A DNA stretch of 64,000 nt from Mixophyes australis (GCA_036250195.1 JAVHZZ010000005.1:125147398-125211397), one strand, 5' to 3'. Shown: positions 1 to 10,568, numbered from the stretch's first letter. Translations and numbers: made by a program. The notes: generated by a model not told the origin, from the letters alone.

Positions 1-372
1 CCTCACAACATCTCTCATGGCTTTACAACATTTATTTAAGGTTATATGTATATATAATATTTATATATAATGTAAGCAGAGAATACATGTTGTACCCTTT
101 GTACAGTATGTGAACTTGAAATGGCCATATACTGTATGTATGCCTTTTTTAAAATTATACATTGAGATGACAAATAACTTAATCTGGATGCTTTGATCTG
201 TGTTGCTGTGATGCTTTGATTATGGAGATCGTTTTTTGTGAGCAGTTCATATTTGTATATCTTCTTATGTATCAATTATTGATTTTGATTTTCCAGAGAA
301 GTTTGAAAGACAGTTTATAAAAATACGTTTTCTGTTGGAAAATAAAGGTATTTGAAAAGAAAATTCTGGTTT

Positions 373-431
<59 letters not shown>

Positions 432-504
432 AAAGAAATGGGATAGGGGGCCAAAGTTTAGTACTGTTAGACCTCTAACATTACTTGTGAATAATACATG
501 TGCG
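1..504. other. Unclassified AT-rich flank
   Basis: No convincing coding sequence is seen. Apart from the TA microsatellite at 376-426 this stretch is plain AT-rich DNA ending where the left arm of the Penelope-like element begins. Confidence 0.5.
376..426. repeat. (TA)n microsatellite
   Basis: About 25 uninterrupted TA units. Translations across it (runs of Tyr-Ile) are artefacts. Confidence 0.95.
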
Positions 505-984
505 TACCAATAATTAGAATATTCCAAGTGTGTTAAATATTTTTGAATATTCCAGATCTCATAACAGTATCAGAGACAGAGTGATCAAGAGCAAAACAAC
601 CACATGTGTGGCCTTCATGCATAGACCATGTGCACCAAGCCTCTCCAATAGTGATTATGCGTACCAGAAAGGAAAACTATATCGCGTATCTGTTTGTAGT
701 CGTGTAATCTTCACATATCCACTGTTGCTCTTGGATACAAAATGTCAGATAAACAACATAGTGTAGTACTTTTAGTACAGAGGTTTTTAGTACATAGGTT
801 TATTGCACAAAATAACATAAGGTTATCAGACTCAAATTTTTAAAAAAGGAAATGAGCTTATCTGAGTTACTGCCTTGTATGTTCGACCTGGCACAGATGA
901 ATCTCCCGGGTATGGCATACCAGTCAACTTGCAGCTAAATAGATAAACGTCCCAGACTGGATGTCCCCAAAACTACAAAAATAT

Positions 985-1040
985 AATGTAGTCCTCAACG
1001 CGCTTTGTCTGTTTAAATCAGACTTCATCAGGAGAAGAAT
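985..1040 (-). ncRNA. Hammerhead-ribozyme-like core, left arm
   Basis: Read on the minus strand, CTGATGA (1031-1025) is followed by a stem AGTCTG/CAGAC with a short A/T-rich loop, then AAA and GCGCGTT (1003-997). This is the hammerhead order CUGAUGA, stem II, GAAA, short stem III. The G of GAAA reads A here, as expected from CpG decay of CGAAACGCG, so this copy should be inactive. PLE terminal repeats are known to carry minimal hammerheads of this kind. The cleavage site and stem I were not established. Confidence 0.6.
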
Positions 1041-1235
1041 ATACAATCTCTTATAAATACAGAGACAAATTACAATATATACAGAATACATATTCTCATA
1101 TGAATAGTGATATTGTTTACAGAAAATTATAGAAACTTTAAATAATATAAATATATGAAGCTGGATAGTAAAAATATATATTTTTAGAATATAAAATGAC
1201 ACTAATACATGGACACAATAAAAACATATATAATT

Positions 1236-4200
1236 TTTTTATTTTTTTTTAAAGTGATTTTTATTAGGGTTTTTTCAAAACAAAACAAAGAGATACCAAG
1301 AGAATGTATAACCATACTGTATACATAAGAAATTCAAAAATGTTTACACACAATAGTAAGAAAGACTTAATTATCTAAAATCTGGTATGTTATTCATGGA
1401 AAAGAAAAATGTTGTTTGTTTTTATTTTTCAGAGGGAGGGGGGAGATGAACAATGGGGAAAGGAAAGGTTTTAGGGATGGGGAGGGGAACAGGAGAATAT
1501 TCTACTCATTGTTTATGTATCAGATTATAGGGAAGAAGAGCGTTAACCCGTGTGGTTATATGGAGATCAAATTAATTTAAGATTTTCTAAAACTTACATG
1601 CATAATGATCCTTCTTAAACCTGACGGGGGTACATATCAAAACAACAGAGACTTGTCAAACGGTTGTCAAGGGAGGCTCAGCATCATAGTAATTCGTCCA
1701 GGAAGACCATGTGTTTTTAAAATTCACTGGTTTGTCTTTTCACTGGTTTGTCTGAGAAGAGCTGTGATGCTTTCCATCCTATAGATTGACCAAACTTTAT
1801 TGATAGTGGCTGAGAGCGAGGGGGGAGAGGTGTTTTTCCATAGAGCGGCAATTATACATTTAGAGGCATTTAATATATGATTGATAAGTTTGTGCGTGGA
1901 GCGACTAGTGCCCAGGAGCCGTCTAGGAAGAAGTCAGTATAGGGGGGACTCGGGCATTTTAACCAGTGTAATATCTTTGATGAGATTATGAATTTGTTGC
2001 CAATAAGGTCGTAATTTAGGGCAACACCACCAAACGTGCAACAGGGTACCTCGCAGACCGCACCCTCTTCAACATCTGTCGCTAGTAGTCGGAAAGATAG
2101 AGTGGAGACGAGAGGGCACCAAATACCATCTGTAGAAAATTTTTCAAGAGTTTTCCTTTATCCTAACTGATGTAGATGACTTACCTATATTAGCTCTCAC
2201 CTTTGACCATTCTTTAGGAGTCAGGGTCTCCCCGGTATCCCTCTCCCAGGCAAGCTCATGAGGGTCTTTTTCGGGCTGGCTAAATTTGTTAATCAATTAA
2301 TACAAAGTGGAAATGAAGCCTCTAGTAGTCGGGGAACAGCGACATAAAGATTCTAAAGTAGAACATTGAACCGAGGGAGGAGGGGGGGGGGGGGCTCATT
2401 TAAGGATCGATAGAGGTGCCTAAGTTGAAGATATTGATAAAAGATTTTTTGGGCAAATGTATTCTTCTCTGTAAGTCTGAGAATGTAGGAAAAAACCCAG
2501 CTGGGACCAGATACCAAATGAAGAGCAAATTATGTGCGGTGCAGTAATAAAACATTTTATGGTCTAACCCTGGCTCAAAGTTTTTATTGTTCCAAAGTGG
2601 GACAAGGAGTGGGTAATTAGATCGCAACTTGTAAAATCTGGTCACTTGATCCCACAAGGAGAAAAAAAAACGAGCAGTTGGAAGCTGGGCTAAACATCTA
2701 GTCCTATGCTGGGATGGTATCCAGAGTAAGGAATATGGAGAATATAATTGCAATATGTCTGCCTCAATCTGCGTCCACACTCTATAATGGAGGTTGAGTG
2801 CCATAAGATACATTGTGACATATGCGTAGCTCTATAGTACTTTATTATATTTGGGAGGCCCAATCCGCCAGAGGTTTGATGTTTAGTGAGTATTCGCAAA
2901 CGCACTCTAGGCTTACACCCTGCCCATACAAATTTAGAAATCATTTGCTGAAGATGATGGAGAACATGTAAGGGAACCTGAATTGGGAGTGTTTGACACA
3001 GATAAAGTAACCTGGGTAAAACATTCATTTTAATTGAAGCCATCCTGCCAATCCAGGAAATATGAAATTTATTCCATTGAGTTAGGTCGCCTCGAATTGT
3101 ATTAATTAATTTAGGGAAATTGGCCGCGTATAGAGAGGAGTAATTCTTGGTTATGTATATTCCCAAATATTTGATCTTATTGTGCTGCCATCGAAAATTA
3201 TAAGTGGTTTTAAGTGGTTGGGTGATATGCTGAGGAATATTAAGATCTAAAATTTCAGACTTGTCCGCATTAATTTTGTAGTTCGATAGGGAAATATAGA
3301 GCGATATTTCTTCAAAAAGGTTAGGCAGTGAAGCGTGCGGGCTAGTTAATGTAAGTATAACATCATCAGCATATAGAGCTATCTTATTATCTCTAGAACT
3401 CGTGGGAATACCCGTGATTTCCGTATTGTTTCTAATTCTAGCTGCTAAGGCTTCCATAATAAGGGCAAAGAGTAAGGGTGATAGGGGGCAGCCCTGGCGA
3501 GTGCCAATACTTATCCTAAAGGGTGTGGAAGTGAGACCGTTTGCTAAAACAGAAGCCATTAGATTATACAGCGCTGAGATACCCTTACAAAAGGAACCTT
3601 GGATCCCCATGCTTCCTAAAGTCTGCTGAATAAATGGCCAAGCCACTCTATCAAAAGCTTTCTCAGCATCTAGAGCAACCACCAAGGTAGGGAGACCAGT
3701 GAAGGGAGAAAATCCCCTAGTCTATTTGCTAGTAACGTAGCAAAAAGTTTTAGATCAACGTTAAGCAGTGAAATGGGTCTATAGTTACTCACTTCCGTCG
3801 GGTCTCTGTCCGGTTTAGGTATTACGACGATCCCCGCTTCGGTGGTGGCTCCATCAAATTTGCCCCCTTCAAGTACTGAGCTAAATAACCCTGAAAGCAT
3901 GGGGACCAGTTGACGGACAAATTTTTTGTAATATATAGAAGAAAATCCATCCAGACCCGGTGCTGATTGATGTTTCAGCGCTTTAATGGCCTCAGTAATT
4001 TCTTCTGGGGTAAGCTCTGCGTTAAGAGTTGCCAATTGACTTTTACTGAGTTTGGGTAACTGACAGGAGCGGAGGTAGCTCTTAATATTTGCTTTAAGCT
4101 GGATTGGATCTTCTATTATTATTAATATAATTAATTGTATAGATTGGCGTAATAATCCCTAAACCGTTGCACAATTTTTTGAGGGTCATAAAGAGGAGAA

Positions 4201-4554
4201 CCCGTAGAAACTTTTACTGATATTATTCTGTTGCGAGAGCGGCGGGAATGGAGCTTGCGCGCCAAGATAGAATCAGCTTTGACGCCTTTTTCATAATATT
4301 TTTGCTGTACCCACAGAAGAGTTTTAGCTGCCTGTTTTGATAGTATTTGATCCAACTGTCCACTAAGAGAGAGAAGTTTTAAATATAGTTTCTTTTTAGG
4401 GTTTATTTGATGGTAAGATGTAACTTGCTGTATCTGTTGCTCAAGATCACGTATGCGCTCTTTTTCTTTCTCTCTCTGCTGCGCTGCCATTTTGATAAAG
4501 ATGCCCCTTATAGTAGCCTTATGGGCATCCCAGAGTATAGATTGTGATATCTCC
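1236..4554 (-). mobile_element. 5'-truncated L1/Tx1-like LINE inserted in the Penelope arm
   Basis: A minus-strand non-LTR retrotransposon. It is flanked by a perfect 15-bp target-site duplication AAAACATATATAATT at 1221-1235 and 4555-4569. It ends with an A-rich tail (T-rich on the plus strand, about 1236-1250). The 3' UTR is about 1236-2400 and includes a purine-rich stretch near 1430-1500. Only the linker after the endonuclease and the reverse transcriptase of ORF2 are retained, so the copy is 5'-truncated. It landed after the Penelope element was in place. Confidence 0.92.
2400..4554 (-). pseudogene. L1/Tx1-like ORF2 reverse transcriptase remnant
   Basis: Three overlapping frames form one broken ORF2. 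The 5' part (4554-4131) encodes a basic coiled linker typical of the segment between endonuclease and RT (QREKEKERIRDLEQQIQQ). The next part (4035-3670) has the RT entry motifs SAPGLDGFSSIYYKKF and SNYRPISLLNVDLK. The third (3685-2690) has DAEKAFDRVAW, GTRQGCPLSPLLFAL and the catalytic box LYADDVIL, then the thumb motif IKYLGIYI and the GGLGLPNI motif of the L1 C-terminal region. A frameshift near 3670-3685 joins the two RT halves and stops separate the linker part. The catalytic residues are still readable. It is not a functional gene. Confidence 0.9.
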
Positions 4555-4803
4555 AAAACATATATAATTATATAAATGCAATACATACTATCATGTAAAA
4601 ATATAATTATGTATGTATAATATAAAATGTAACTATAAAAACGGGGCTATTTCGTAACTCTCGTTGACGGTGGTAGTCAGCATATTGACATCACCGATAA
4701 CCGCTACACACTGATCGGTGCTGTGAAGGGGTAACAGCAACGATCAGTGCGTCGTGGTTATCGGTGATGTCATCAGCTGGCGCCGGGTTCTTCAGGGATC
4801 GCC

Positions 4804-5346
4804 ATGACTTCCAGTCGGTATAAACAGAAGGAGAAGACTTTAAAACCCCATAAAGATAAACAAATCTTTGTTGAGAATGAACAGGTTTTAAATAAAAACC
4901 TGGATAGAGTTCAATCCGATGTGATTAAAATAAAAGAAAGAAAGTTTATCTGTGATAAACATGATTATGACAAGAATAATGTTAAAAATTGGGAAAGAAT
5001 CCATAATGATACACATAAACAATATCAAAACTCTGATAGACCTAGAAAGCCAAAAACCTCTTGGAATACCATTCCCTATAAGAAACCTAGGCCACCACAG
5101 ACCCCTAGATATGAGGATAAGAAACATCTACGATTTGAGCCAGCTACTAGTAGAAATAGATTCTCAGTACTAGATGGTATTGATGGTGAAAGAGAGGATT
5201 TTTTATCTCCACTCTCAACACCTCGGGAGAGATTCAAACATTCTCTCAGAGAGAATAGAAGGCTAGCCTCCCCCTTAAAACACAGATATACCGATGTAGA
5301 GGAATATGTGGAGACTCAAAGATTTCAAAAGAGGAGACATATATAA
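4804..5346 (+). CDS. N-terminal ORF of the Penelope-like element (180 aa)
   Basis: An open frame of 180 codons starts with ATG at 4804 just inside the left inverted arm and lies upstream of the PLE RT in the same orientation. The product is very charged (Lys, Arg, Asp and Glu rich) and probably disordered, with RNRFSVLDG in its second half. It has no domain I recognise. Position and orientation suggest it is the leading part of the PLE polyprotein, ending in a stop before the RT. I cannot tell whether the stop at 5344-5346 is original or a mutation. It is likely to be non-functional along with the rest of the copy. Confidence 0.6.
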   Translation: MTSSRYKQKEKTLKPHKDKQIFVENEQVLNKNLDRVQSDVIKIKERKFICDKHDYDKNNVKNWERIHNDTHKQYQNSDRPRKPKTSWNTIPYKKPRPPQTPRYEDKKHLRFEPATSRNRFSVLDGIDGEREDFLSPLSTPRERFKHSLRENRRLASPLKHRYTDVEEYVETQRFQKRRHI

Positions 5347-6777
5347 TTTATATTGAAAAACTAAAACAAGAAGGTATTTTTAATCTATAGGAACATGTAT
5401 TAACAAAGTCAGAAATATCAGTATTAAATAATGGACTGTCATTTGCTTCTATGAAACAACTTAACAAATTCCAACTTTACATAGATATTAATAAATTTAT
5501 AAGAAAGTTAACATTAAAAAGGCATTTTGCCGGGCAAAGATCTTGCCATTCGAGCTAACTATGAAACAACCTCTAAATTTGGTCTTTGGTTACCTTCTAA
5601 ATATTATCCATTGGAGTCTAAGAGTTGACACATTGAAATTTTTCAAGAATTGGTCACTGAAGACTTGTGTGAACAACATAACATTATTCATGCATACAGG
5701 AATTTAAAAGCTAACTAAATGAAAGCTCTTAAAAACCTTCAAACTAACACTGAAATAGTAATTAAACAGGCAGATAAAGGAGGTGGTATTGTAATTCAGG
5801 ATCGAGCAGACTATATAAAAGAAGCAGAAAGACTATTGAGTGATACAATATCATCATCGTCATCATCATCACCATTTATTTATATAGCGCCACTTCATTG
5901 AATGATGATCTAACTTGTGAATTTGTTTGTATTTTAAGAGAGATCTTGACTCGAGCTCTCTATGATGACATAATCGTCAAAGATGAAATCCAATTCCTGA
6001 TGAAAAACAATCCGATAATACAGATATTTTATCATATACCCAAAATCCATAAGAGTCTGTTCAATTCCGCCTGGGAGGCGAATTATAGCGGACATTGACG
6101 CCGCTGACTTCTCATATTTCCGAATATGTAGATGTTTTCTTAAAGAATATGTAATCAATTTGAAATCATATTTAAAGGATACTACGAGTGTGTTACAAAT
6201 TTTTGAGAATTTTAAATGGAGTGTCCATTTCCTATGGGTAACAATCAATGTTCAATCACTTTACACCTCTCTTGAACATGAAAAAGGAATAACAGCAGTA
6301 AGGCATGTTTTAGATCTGGATGATACCTTGTCAGATATGCATAAGGAATTTATCTGTAACCTTATTAAGTTTATTTTAACACATAATTATTTTATATTTC
6401 TAGAGAAACTTTATTTACAATTGTGCGGAACTGTGATGGCACAGTTTTTTTCACCCAGCTTCGCAAATTTGTTGATGGGAAGCTGGGTAGAACGATACAT
6501 CTATAACTCTAGTCCATTTTCAGAGAACATTGTTTTGTTTAAAATATATATTGACATTATTATTCTAGTCTGGAAAGGCAATATTGAGTCTTTAGAAAAC
6601 TTTAGGATATATATTGAAATAAACAAATACAATCTAAAGTTTTCAATGAAATATGACTTGAAACAAGTGGAGTTTCTTGACTTGGTTCTTATAGGACAAG
6701 AAGATCAAGTTATTACTCGTAATTTTATTAAGCCTGTAGACACTAACAGCTATTTGACTATAAGCACTCCAATGTAA
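5347..6777 (+). pseudogene. Penelope-like reverse transcriptase, broken
   Basis: PLE RT motifs appear in order across several frames. They are QADKGGGIVIQDRADYI (5719 on), YHIPKIHKSL near 6030, an out-of-frame PPGRRIIAD near 6070, VTINVQSLYTSLEHEKG (motif A region, about 6240), GTVMAQFFSPSFANLLMG (motif B region, about 6430), and YIDIIILVWKG in place of the catalytic YIDD box (about 6550). The second catalytic Asp is replaced by Ile. A short L2-tail insertion at 5844-5896 and at least one frameshift near 6070-6100 also disrupt it. PLE RTs are related to telomerase RT. Assignment to the family is firm; the exact clade is not decided. Confidence 0.88.
5844..5896 (-). mobile_element. Tiny L2-tail insertion inside the Penelope RT
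   Basis: A CATCAT-rich run followed by ATTTATTTATATAGCGCCAC is the reverse complement of the L2 3' tail seen at 57832-57975. It is bracketed by near-identical 10-mers ATTGAGTGAT (5834-5843) and ATTGAATGAT (5897-5906), likely a target-site duplication. It is therefore an extreme 5'-truncated L2-type insertion in the PLE frame. Confidence 0.7.
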
Positions 6778-7142
6778 ACAGATGGAAGCCAAACATTCCT
6801 TTTTCGCAATTCCATCGTATTAAGAGAAATTGTAGTGAGAATGTAAAGAGCAGCTGAATGTGTATGCAGAGAGATTTTGAAAAAGAGGATATCAGCAAGA
6901 TTTACTCATGGAAGCTATCGATAGAACAGAGAGACTAGCCAGACAAGATCTTCTAACTTATTCAAAAAGGGAAAATAAAAAAATGATATTCTTTTAACAC
7001 TACATATAATAGTGGGGAGAACAAAATTAGATCAGTCATCTCGAAACATTGGGGCATCCTGAAGAGAGACCCTGTTTTGCATAATATTCGACCGGAGAAT
7101 CTGAATATTATTTAAAACAAAATTCAAAATTTAAAGGACATT

Positions 7143-7649
7143 GTGGCCCCTAGCGTGTTAAAACACATTAAAGATAAACGTACCACGTTCTTGGATTTCA
7201 GAGGTAGCATTAGATGCAATCATTGCAATATATGCAAATATACGGCTCCTACTAATAAAATGTTTTACAATTATAACAACAGTAGGAGTTTCTCTGTTAA
7301 GGGATTTATGAATTGTATGTCAACTTCTGTAATATATCTTTTAGATTGTACATGTGGCTTAAAAAATGTAGATAAAACAAAAAGACCACTTAAATTACGT
7401 ATACAAGAACATGTAAGGAATGTTAAAAATAAAGTGGTAAGCCACTCTGTCTCAAAACACTTTTTAGAGAGTCACCAAGCAGACCCACAGTATTTGAAAT
7501 TTATGGCCATAGAACATGTAGAATTGGGCCAAAGGGGTGGGGACTTACAAAAACGACACTCACAACGTGAGATGTTCTGGATATATACACTTGGCACTTT
7601 AACACCACAAGGTTTTAACGAGAGTTACGAAATAGCCCCGTTTTTATAG
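7143..7649 (+). pseudogene. GIY-YIG endonuclease domain of the Penelope-like element
   Basis: This 168-codon frame ends in TAG at 7647-7649. It has a Cys/His cluster (IRCNHCNICKY) and then the GIY-YIG-type strand VIYLLDCTCGLKNVDKTKRP, followed by LRIQEHVRN and a C-terminal half with SKHFLESH and REMFWIYTLGTL. In related PLE nucleases the second strand normally reads YVGKT; here it is NVDKT, so the Tyr and Gly of the second half-motif are lost and cleavage activity is unlikely. It follows the RT in the same orientation, as in other PLEs. Its last codons lie inside the right inverted arm. Confidence 0.87.
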
Positions 7650-8645
7650 TTACATTTTATATTATAAATACATAATTATATTTTTATATAATAGTATGTG
7701 CTACATTTATATAATTATATATATTTTTATTGTGTCCATGTATTATTGTCATTTTATATTGTAAAATATATATTTGTACTATCCAGCTTCATATGTTTAT
7801 ATTATTTAAAGTTTCTATAATTTTTTGCAAACAATATCACTATTGCTATGAGAATATGTATTCTGTATATATGGTAATTAGTTTCTGTATTTATAAGAGA
7901 TTGTATATATAATCAATGTCAGATTAGATATGGTCATATGATTACTTTTACCTACTCGGTATGGACATAGTCCAATACAAATGTAAAACAGCAATGTTTG
8001 CTGTTATTCTCATCATGTGACCGCTTTGTTTACATTTTTTTACTTCTTTTATGCAAAATGGCGCGAGTATAGGATAGTGCGCAGGCGCAAAATGGATCGT
8101 GACCTGAGCAGTCGCATAATCATCTCCTCCTTGAAGAAGTCTTATTTAAACAGACAAAACGCGTTGAAGACTACTTTATTTTTTTGGAATTTTGGGGATA
8201 TCCTGTCTGGGACGTTGATCTATTTAGCTGCAAGTTGACTGGTATGCCATACCCGGGATTCATCTGTGCCAGGTTGAACATACAAGGCAGTAACTCAGAT
8301 AAACTCATTTCCCTTTTTTTAAAATGTGAGTCTGATAACCTTATGTTATTATGTGCAATAAACCTATGTACTAAAAGTACTACACTATGTTGGTTTTTAT
8401 CTGACATTTTGTATCCAAGAGCAACAGTGGATATGTGAAGATTCCATGACTACAAACAGATAAGCGATAAAGTTTTCCTTTCTGGTACGCATAATCACTA
8501 TTGGAGAGGCTTGGTGCACATGGTCTATGCATGAAGGCCACACATGTGGTTGTTTTGCTCTTGATCACTCTGTCTCTGATACTGTTATGAGATCTGGAAT
8601 ATTCAAAAATATTTAACATACGTGGAATATTCTATTTATTGGTAC
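7617..8645 (+). repeat. Right inverted arm (pLTR) of the Penelope-like element
   Basis: This arm is the reverse complement of the left arm, starting at AACGAGAGTTACGAAATAGC inside the endonuclease ORF. It carries about 210 bp (roughly 7909-8120) missing from the left arm. That segment includes GCGCAGGCGCAAAATGG near 8080-8095, a CpG-containing stretch resembling an NRF1-type site. The fuller right arm is probably closer to the ancestral form. Confidence 0.85.
8125..8180 (+). ncRNA. Hammerhead-ribozyme-like core, right arm
   Basis: The plus strand carries the mirror copy of the left-arm core. CTGATGA has decayed to TTGAAGA (about 8131). The stem II pair survives in part, followed by CAGACAAAACGCGTTGA (about 8151-8167), where the G of CGAAACGCG is again A. 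Both the conserved core and the GAAA box are damaged, so it is a fossil ribozyme. Confidence 0.5.
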
Positions 8646-9538
8646 TTACAAGTTAACTTTATCTACAGGTAGATAAAACAACATTAAAGAAATGTACACA
8701 TAGCACACCAGTGAATAATTTTATAGCGATTCTTTACCTACATGTGTCCACATGTACATGTTATGTACATTTGTTTACATTTCATGATCAATACACTTTC
8801 GACCACTTCACAGATGCATGGTCTACACAGGTGTACTGATCCTACGGATATGTTCAAATGTTTATTATTGATTCACTATTAAAATATCACTGTTTCTGTG
8901 TCCTTATATTGTATTTTTACACAACAGAGCACATAGGAGACAACATCATAGATTTAAATATGCACACCCACAAAGGTGTCAGTGTTGAAGAAACTATCTT
9001 CAGAATTGTTAGACAGGTGGTCGTGATTGCATACACACTTCCAAATTTGCAAGACATTGTTTCATCGTTGATCGTGATTTTTAGCAAGTTTAGAAAACCA
9101 AATGAAATGATACAATGTGTTTTGATTTGATAAAACATGATCATTGGAGGGTGCACACTGTTACAATTTCTGAGCAAATGGTAATTTATTGTGTGATCTG
9201 TGTGATAATTCCATCAGTGTGTACACAGCTTAAGACGTGTAGGGAACATTTTATAAATAAGAATAAAAATGTAGCTGCTGTTGGGGAAAGTGTTTGTGCA
9301 CTATAATACACTAATCTGTTGACATCAGTTCAATGACCTTTAGTCCTCAGGAGTAGAATAATTGTACATGTTTATGTAGTTTTATAATATGTTACCACTT
9401 TCTTTTTTACAAAGGTGGATATATTTATTATAAAACATCTTCTTCTATAGCAATGATATTATATATGTATAACCATTTGCAATGAATTCTCAAGCAATTA
9501 CTGGTTTCATAGTATAATCTGGAGGTCATTACCTAACC
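8646..9538. other. Unclassified interval
   Basis: No coding signal is seen. The segment about 9019-9062 (GTCGTGATTGCATACACACT) has a similar counterpart at about 47083-47110, so part of this is an old interspersed repeat I cannot name. Confidence 0.35.
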
Positions 9539-9599
9539 CCTAGGTTCCCAAACTGTGCGCCGTGGCTCCCAGGGGTGCTGCGGTGCTGTCACAGGGGTG

Positions 9600-9837
9600 C
9601 CGTGGACAGAAAGAAGAAGAGGAAGGAAAAAGGAAAAAAAACCCAAAAAACTATTTACCAATCCGGTGGTGCCCGGAACCCAGCATCCTCCTCCTTCCTT
9701 GCTTCTCACTGAATGCTGGGCGTGACGTCACGCCCGGCATTCAGTGAGAAGCGAAGAAGGAGGAGGATGCTGGGTACCGGGCGCCGCGCAATTGGTAAGT
9801 AGCTTTTTGGGTTTTTTTTTCTTCTTCCTGTCCACGG
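9600..9837. repeat. Near-perfect palindrome centred on TGACGTCA
   Basis: The two arms of about 120 bp run from CCGTGGACAG on the left to CTGTCCACGG on the right with essentially no spacer. The centre, TGACGTCA (9723-9730), is a perfect cAMP-response-element-type palindrome. The strand could form a long hairpin or cruciform. Confidence 0.9.
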
Positions 9838-9839
9838 CG

Positions 9840-10315
9840 GGGGCACAAAGAGGGGCAGAGGCTGAGGGGCAGAGTGGGCAGAGGCTGAGGGGGCAGAGCG
9901 GGCAGGGGCAGAGCGGGCAGGGGCAGAGCGGGCAGGGGCAGAGGCTGAGGGGGCAGAGCGGGCAGAGGCTGAGGGGGCAGAGCGGGCAGAGGCTGAGGGG
10001 GCAGAGCGCGGGCAGAGGCTGAGGGGACAGAGTGGGTAGAGGCTGAGGGTGAAGAGACTGAGGGGCAGAGCGGGCAGAGGCTGAGGGGGCAGAGCGGGCA
10101 GAGGCTGAGGGGGGAAAGACGGGCAGAGGCTGAGGGGGGCAGAGCGGGCGGAGGCTGAGGGGGCAGAGGCTGAGGGGGGCAGAGGCTGAGGGGGCAGAGC
10201 ATGGGGGCACAGTGCGTGTGGATGCAGGGGGCACAGAGTGTGTGGATGCAGGGGGCACAGAGTGTGTGGATGCAGGGGGCACAGAGTGTGTGGATGCAGG
10301 GGGCACAGAGTGTGT
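9840..10315. repeat. Two adjoining GC-rich minisatellites
   Basis: From about 9840 to 10200 a unit of roughly 23-24 bp resembling GGGGCAGAGCGGGCAGAGGC repeats with variation. From about 10201 to 10315 a 24-bp unit built on GCAGGGGGCACAGAGTGTGT repeats about five times. The long Pro/Ser/Leu translations from the other strand are products of this repetition, not genes. Confidence 0.93.
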
Positions 10316-10568
10316 TAGCTGTAAATTATTCTTTGACAGAAATATAATTGAAAAAAATATACATAAATAAATTATTTTCCCTTTATGTGTATTATTTTTG
10401 TATACAACTAAATAAGTATTTCTGTTCTGGCCTAAATACTTATTACGTCTTTTGACTACTTATAAAACGGGACTGCTCGGTAATTATTTTGTAGGGGTGC
10501 CTTGAAAAAATTATGGAGACTCTAAGGGTGCCGCGAACTGCAAAAGTTTGGGAACCACTGACCTAACC

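Larger units (their letters stand above)
505..4665 (-). repeat. Left inverted arm (pLTR) of the Penelope-like element, split by L1
   Basis: With the L1 (1236-4554) and one copy of its target duplication removed, about 0.8 kb remains. It reads as the reverse complement of 7617-8645, including the sequence for the last codons of the endonuclease ORF (around 4640-4665). It lacks about 210 bp present in the right arm at roughly 7909-8120. Identity is high by eye but with many scattered differences, so the two arms have diverged since insertion. Confidence 0.85.
505..8645 (+). mobile_element. Penelope-like retroelement with inverted terminal arms
   Basis: This is a Penelope-like element (PLE) on the plus strand. 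It holds an N-terminal ORF (4804-5346), a reverse transcriptase of the PLE type (5719-6777) and a GIY-YIG endonuclease (7143-7649). The coding core is flanked by long inverted arms: left 505-4665, containing an L1 insertion, and right 7617-8645. The arm outer ends match as GTACCAATAATTAGAATATT on the left against the reverse complement of the right end. Several stops and frameshifts show the copy is dead. PLEs encode an RT related to telomerase RT fused to a GIY-YIG nuclease and often carry terminal repeats in direct or inverted orientation. The exact ends and the target-site duplication are not resolved. Confidence 0.88.
9539..10560. mobile_element. Non-autonomous hAT element 1 with hairpin and minisatellite
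   Basis: It is flanked by an 8-bp duplication ACCTAACC (9531-9538 and 10561-10568). Its ends are inverted: CCTAGGTTCCCAAAC on the left and the reverse complement CAGTGGTTCCCAAAC on the right. The 8-bp target and CAG-type end fit the hAT superfamily. Inside are a long palindrome (9600-9837), a GGTAAGT at 9794-9800 and a GC-rich minisatellite (9840-10315). No transposase is encoded, so it needs a helper. Confidence 0.85.

Noticed and set aside
9728..10306. Proline/serine/leucine-rich frame of 192 codons on the minus strand
   Set aside because: It lies on the palindrome and minisatellite of hAT element 1; the codon pattern follows the repeat unit in several frames at once.
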